Assembly: GCF_003144115.1 (NCBI RefSeq)
Contig: NW_020311998.1
Coordinates: forward strand, 756,581-820,580
Source: Tilletiopsis washingtonensis
Taxonomy: Eukaryota > Basidiomycota > Exobasidiomycetes > Entylomatales
Reading direction: 5' to 3'
DNA length: 64,000 nt
How positions within the stretch are numbered: the stretch's first letter is position 1; every line of letters begins with the position of its first letter. Below are positions 59,212 to 64,000 of this stretch, piece after piece. A program made the translations under genes and the position numbers. Under the pieces are notes generated by a model that was not told the DNA's origin, searched no databases, and saw only the letters and a program-made list of their open reading frames with translations.

Positions 59212-61514
59212 CTACCACGTCTGCGTCCAGTCAACGAGGCGGTTCCACGCCGTGCCGACGGCGCCGTTGCCGAGGCGCCCGATGGCGCGACGCCAGCCGA
59301 GCACGCGGTCGTCGGCGGCGCCGAGGCCGTAGATGCCCGTGAGGCCGCCGGCGGCCTCGAGCAGCGCCGAGGCGTGCGTGCTGAGCGTCGGCGACGGCGT
59401 CGCGGCGCAGCTGAAGTCGAAGCGATTCTCGTGGAAGATGAGCGCGGCGCGGTAGTGCAGCAGGATCGCGCCGACGATGGCCAGCTGGAGGAGGTATGAG
59501 CGACAGGTCTGGCGCGGCACAGGCAGCACACTCACGTGCCAGATCTGGTGAGCATGGCCCCACGTGTCGAAGCGGCCAGGCGCGATGCTCTCGGGAAACT
59601 GGAAGGCGTAGAACACCAGGCCGCCGATGTAGCAGAGCAGGCTGGGCACGATGGGCTGGAAGAAGAGCACCGTCTTGAGCAGGCCGTGCTCGTAGGCGGC
59701 GTGCGTAAAGGGCGCCAGGCCAGTGAAGCACATGGCGAGGAAGACGCAGATGCGCAGGCCCTTGTTCTGCCGCTGGTTGAACCAGGCCGCCCACGGCACG
59801 GTCGCGCCCATCAGGCCAACGAGGAACGTCGTGATGCTGTAGAAGAGCGCCAGATTCGGCTGGCAGTAGAACTGCGTGGAGCGTGTCAGCTGGGCACTGC
59901 CGTAGAGGACGCTCTCCGTGCTCACTCCGTTGTACACCAGCGTCCACACGCTCGCGGCCACGAGCCAGGCGATGCCCGTGTAGTCGACGCACGCGAAGCG
60001 CTCGAACCAGCAGGCGTCGGCACAGCCGGCCATGACGTGCCAGCTGACGCTGAGCACGAGGCACTTGAGCGCCGCGACGAGGTACACGGTCTGCACGAGG
60101 CGGTCCATGGGCGTCGTGTCCGGGTCGAGGCCCTTACTCGGCCAGAAGAGCGGCAGGATGATGATGGCGCCGAGCAGGTGCGAGTGGATGTTGCCCGTCT
60201 CGTTGTGGATCTGGAACGTGGAGCGCAGCAGCGCAGAGAGGTTCGACTTGGGGATGAAGCGGTAGCCGGACAGCTGCGAGGAGAGTGATGAGCGCCGCGG
60301 CCGGCGCGCTGTTCTGCGCTGCACTCACAATGTGCGAGTTGTTCTTCCACAGCTCCGGCAGGTGCTCGTAGCGGATCAGCTTCTGGCCCTGCCCCGCGAG
60401 CTCGAGCGCGGCCTGGTAGAGGCGGTCCTCGGCGTCACGCGCGGCCTTGGCGACGGACGAGGCGCGGGCATGGCCCTTGGCGCGCACGTCCTCGCCCGTG
60501 GCCTTGACCTTGGCGACGAGCGCCTCAAAGTGCGCCGCCGCGGGGCTCATCATGCCCTCGTCGAACGCGGCGCGCGTCGAGGCGCCGAAGAAGTCGGGCA
60601 GCGTCAGTGCCGCATAGGCATCCTGGCAGCCCTCGAAGCGCGCACGCAGCGACGCCAACATGTCGCCGCCGCCCGACGGCAGCTGGAAAGAGAGCGTCTC
60701 CCACGCCGCGGCCAGCTCGGCCATGTCCCACGTCGGCGCTGCGGGCAGCGACGGCACCTGCGGTAGCGTCAGCGCCGCGGGCACGCGCGGCAGGAAGGTG
60801 CCCAGGCGGCGCACGTCGTTGCGCAGCGCCGACGCCTGCGCCAGGAACGACGCCGCCAGCGACGGCCCGTCGGCGGCCGGGTAGAGGGAGCGCACGCGCG
60901 CCTCGAGCTCGGCCAGCTGCGAGAGCAGGTGCGAGCGCAGCGAGACGAGCGTGTAGGGCAGCGACGGCGAGAGGTCCAGCTGGAGGCGAGTGTCAGCACG
61001 GTGCGGCAAGGCGGGCGGAGGACTGCGACTGGGCAGCCGGAGCAGAGCGATTTCTCGCAGACACAGCAGCTCCCATACAGTGCTACACGCGCGCCAGTGC
61101 CATGCCAGGAGGCTGACCCTAGGCATCGAGCTGCCCAGCCTCGCGCGCCACCACCCAGCATCACCGGTCACCTGACATCACCCGTCACGCGTCGCTGCTG
61201 CTCACATAGTCGATGCTCCTGCGGCGCGCGCCCCACATCTCCTCGTCGCTCTCATCACTGCTGCTGGCGCCGCTGCTGCTGCCGCTCGTGCCCGCCTCGT
61301 CGCTCGGCTCCTCCAGGCGTGCGGCCCAGCGCGCGCGCGCTGCGGCGTGCGAGGCGCCGCTGCGGCCCGGGCGCGACGACACGGCCGGCTGCGAGGCGCG
61401 GCGGCGGTGTGCGGGGCGCTGGCGCAGTGCGCTCGACGGCGGTGCGGTGGAGGAGGAGGCAGCGGCGGCGGCAGAGGGCCCGGCCGGGCTGCTGCTGGAT
61501 GCGGCGGCGTTCAT
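59212..61514 (-). CDS. PAQR/Izh-family receptor with long N-terminus
   Basis: Four exons (61206-61514, 60329-60979, 59536-60273, 59212-59484), all in phase 0, give 656 residues. The first 100 residues are Ser/Arg-rich and disordered; residues about 104-300 form helices (LDLSPSLPYTLVSLRSHLLS and others) not seen in short family members. The PAQR core starts at HLPELWKNNSHI, continues SGYRFIPK and the motif FQIHNETGNIHSHLLG, then seven hydrophobic segments (for example IAWLVAASVWTLVYNGV, TFLVGLMGATVPWAAW, LLCYIGGLVFYAFQF). The zinc-site residues are present: a histidine near CLVLSVSWHVM, aspartate in CVDYTGIAW, and HAHQIWHLAIVGA. Length and domain order resemble yeast Izh3. Izh proteins affect zinc and sterol homeostasis; animal relatives are adiponectin or progestin receptors with ceramidase-like activity. 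The first intron (226 nt) is long. Confidence 0.93.
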
Positions 61515-62811
61515 GGTGGCGCCGGCGCGAAGATGGGCAGAGGACGCCGTAGTGGCGCGGTTGTATGCGTCGTGCGATGAACGGCGAGGATGTGTGTGCG
61601 TCTCGGTGCGAGTCGTGATGCGCGTGCAGCAGTGTGGTGGTGGTGATCCAGGATGCGACGGAGCTGAGAGAAGGCGGTGAATGTTTGCTGGCGGTGCGTG
61701 AGGCGGTGAGCCAACGTTGCGGCGCCTGCACTTTCGGCCTCGGCGCCGCGCGCAGCCTCGGCGTTGGCACACACAGACGGCCTGCCCGCTTGGCGTCGCG
61801 AGCGAATTTCCACGCGGCGGCGAGGCGGCGTCGGCGCCAGAAGCAGGCGCGGAACCGGAGCGGCCCGCGCCCCACCCGAGAGGCCTCTCAACGCTCAACG
61901 ATGACCGCTGGAGTGGGCGGCGAGATGAGCGCCGATCATGAGCCGCCCGAGCGTCCATCTCAAGCCATGTGGGGGCGAGCGTGCGTCGCAGCGAGCCATC
62001 ATGCTGGCTGCGCCCGGCGCGCGAGGGGCAAGACCTATAGAGGACCCCGCAATCAGGCCCCTGAGGCTCCCGATGGCGCAAGTGCTGCGGCGCCTCAGCC
62101 CAAGAGAGCGACGAGACGCATCCCTCTCATCGTGCATGAAGCGATGCGATGCCTCCGAGGCTGCCGTGCGGGGACAGGACGGGATGCTCGGACGGAGCGC
62201 CAGGGCGGACCTCGGGCTGATGACGCACCGCCGCCCGCGAGCGCCGAGCTTTCTTTCGCCGCGCCCCTGCCGCCGCTTGCTGTGCTGGCCTGCCTGCCCC
62301 GCGCCGCGTGCGCCGCAAGCCCAAGATCGCCGGCGCCGCCCGAGGCCGACTGCGACGTCAGCCGCAGGTGCCCGCTGCGGTGAGAGCATCTTCAGCATGC
62401 AGCGCCACCCTTCGTGCTTGCTCGACGTGCGCGTTGCCGCCTGAACAGCTTCAAGGGCGTGGTGCTGCTGCGTCAAGACGAGCACAGAAGCGCGCAGCGC
62501 AGCGTGAGCATGACAGGTGCTGTCCCAAGGACTGGTCAGTGCGCCGACTCAGGCAACAGGCGAGCCCGCTTTCAGTGACGAGCAGCGAGACCCTGGCAAG
62601 GCCCTTGAGGGCCAGGATAGCAAGGCAAAGGACATGCAGGCGGCACGACGAGGCCTAGTTACGAGTGCGAGAGCGGCAGCCGCGACCCGGCAGCTGCAGG
62701 GGCCGCAGGAAGCCGCTGCAGCACATCAGCAGACGTCCGAGACGATGGTGAAGAGAGATATCAATGTGGTGCTGTAGAGGGAGAGGCTGCTGCTTGTGCT
62801 GCTGCTGCAAA
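61515..62811. other. Intergenic region, no gene supported
   Basis: 1.3 kb between the start of the PAQR gene and the stop of the carrier gene, both on the minus strand. It holds the PAQR promoter; the stretch 61515-61700 on the coding strand is C/A/T-rich. Overlapping frames (for example 61895-62485 on -) are Arg/Ser-rich and without domains. Confidence 0.5.
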
Positions 62812-64000
62812 TCACCGCTTGCCGTCGCTGTCAGTCGTTGTGTCGCCCACGTGCGCGTCGCCGTCATCGTCGCCGGCCGTGAGGTGCTGCATCATCACCT
62901 CGTAGCTGCAGATACAAAGCGTCAGCTGGGCACATCCCCTCCTTCATTGCCGCGACTCACGTGAGAATCGTCAGGGCCGAGCTGGGCACGGTGCGCACGA
63001 GATTGACACCCATGCCGCGGTAGAAGCCGCGGATGCCCTCCTCGCGTGCGATCGTCGTGCAGGCCTGCAGCACGCCCGAGTAGCGGCCGCCGTTGCCCTT
63101 GTTGCCCATGTGCGAGATGCCACGGCTGGCGCCTCTTGACGACGTGGCTCCGCCTCCGGCACGCACGCGCGGCGTCGAGGCGAGCGTGTGCAGCGCCCGC
63201 CCCGGCGCCTTCTCTGGCCGCCCTGGCCGCGTCGGCGCTGCTGCTGCTGGCGGCGGCGGCGGCGGTGGGGCGACCGGCGTGCCCTCTGCGACGGCCTTGG
63301 CGGCGGCGGCGATGCGCGGCTGCATCTGCAGGCGTGTCCGCAGCACCTCGTGCGGGTACGTGAGCACTGAGGCGATCATCTTTGCGCTGCTCGAGCACAT
63401 GAGGATCACGCTTGGCTGCAGCTCGTCGGTGCCTACTCGGTCCACTGTGGGGCATAGACGTCAGCTGCTGGCGCACTTGGCGCTTCGGCCTACTCACTAG
63501 TCCAGCTCTTGAACTGCTCGTACAGCGGAAACTGGATCGCCACGTGGCTCACGCCAAACAACGACGGCAGCAGGCCGCGGTAGAAGCCGCGGAAGCCCTC
63601 GGTGCGCCATATCTGCACAAAGGCATCGCCCGTATGCCGGTATGGCCGGACGTCCGAGTCCTTTGTCGACTGCAGCTGCGGGTGGAGAAGCGTGAGCAGC
63701 CTGGCATGTGCAGAGCGCGCCAGGGCTCGCCTCACCATGAAGCGCGTCTTGACAACCCAGAGCGGCGACGTGCAGCACGTGCTGGCCGCGCCCGCCGTCA
63801 TGGCGCTGGCGATGTGCACGAGAAACTCGTCGTCGTGTGCGTTCTCTGTGCGCCGAGCGTCAGCGCTGCGCCGCGGCGCTGCCCGTCACCAACAGCACTC
63901 ACCTCTCCGCGCAAAGCCGCTCTTGCACGCATCGTACACGGTAAAGTAGATGGCCCACGTCGGCAGATAGCCGAATATTGTCGGGCCCAGGCCGCGGTAG
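62812..64000 (-). CDS. YIA6: Mitochondrial NAD+/nucleotide carrier, partial
   Basis: A mitochondrial-carrier-family protein; its 5' part lies beyond the right edge, so only the end of repeat 1 and repeats 2 and 3 are seen. Segments in order: YRGLGPTIFGYLPTWAIYFT, MTAGAASTCCTSPLWVVKTR (P-x-[DE]-x-x-[KR]-like motif, with W), FRGFYRGLLPSLFGVSHVAI, FPLYEQFKSW, KMIASVLTYPHEVLRTRLQM (PHE-x-x-R motif) and GFYRGMGVNLVRTVPSSALT. The YLPTW element and PHEVLRTR match the yeast NAD+ carrier Yia6/Ndt1 and its relatives better than other carriers. A Pro/Ala-rich insert of about 60 residues splits repeat 3 after its signature. The tail is Asp-rich. Several short introns (63847-63904, 63672-63736, 63445-63496, 62906-62960 approximately) are used. 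Confidence 0.92.

Overview
The window is nuclear DNA from a GC-rich fungus. Short spliceosomal introns (mostly 45-90 nt), interrupted genes on both strands and fungal gene families throughout (cutinase, IML1, SFT2, SOK1, tannase-like esterase, YIA6-type carrier) show this. The RPS19 sequence and the intron-rich V-ATPase B gene look basidiomycete, probably Ustilaginomycotina or a relative; that placement is inference from memory of the families, not from a search. I see no transposon, retroelement, virus-like element or CRISPR array.

Layout. 1-5 kb: a secreted cutinase-like hydrolase, then a BTB/POZ protein with a glutamine/asparagine-rich N-terminus, both on +. 5-9 kb: a probable acetoacetate-decarboxylase-fold protein (-) divergent from ILV3 (+). 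9-19.7 kb: a small basic protein (-) divergent from a membrane-anchored coiled-coil protein (+), the large SOK1/Tcp11 gene (-), a 3.2-kb stretch with no recognisable gene, and an intronless MDR-family oxidoreductase (+). 19.7-28.7 kb: IML1 (-) and VMA2 (+), head to head over 525 bp. 30-39 kb: a secreted tannase/feruloyl-esterase-like enzyme (+), SFT2 (-) and an exportin-4-like receptor (+). 39-46.7 kb: a DH-PH-FYVE Rho exchange factor (-) divergent from a single-pass SH3 membrane protein (+). 47-56 kb: RPS19 (-) divergent from GUT2 (+), then a thiol glutathione peroxidase (-) divergent from RNase H1 (+). 56-64 kb: a DMT-superfamily transporter (-), an intron-containing tRNA-Gln(CUG) (-), a PAQR/Izh receptor (-) and a mitochondrial NAD+/nucleotide carrier (-) cut by the right edge.

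How the genes fit together. This is ordinary housekeeping chromosome rather than a metabolic cluster. Two groups are worth noting. IML1 (TORC1 restraint at the vacuole) and VMA2 (vacuolar proton pump) share one promoter region. GUT2, ILV3 and the YIA6-like carrier are all mitochondrial. Secreted or membrane proteins (cutinase, tannase-like, SH3 receptor-like) suggest a lifestyle on plant-derived material.

Method limits. Splice junctions were set by hand, by joining open frames through GT...AG signals with consistent phase, and most junctions in the well-conserved genes are secure. The least secure are the 3' part of the tannase-like gene, the small gene at 8950-9410, and the exact start codons of SOK1, the Rho exchange factor and RNase H1.
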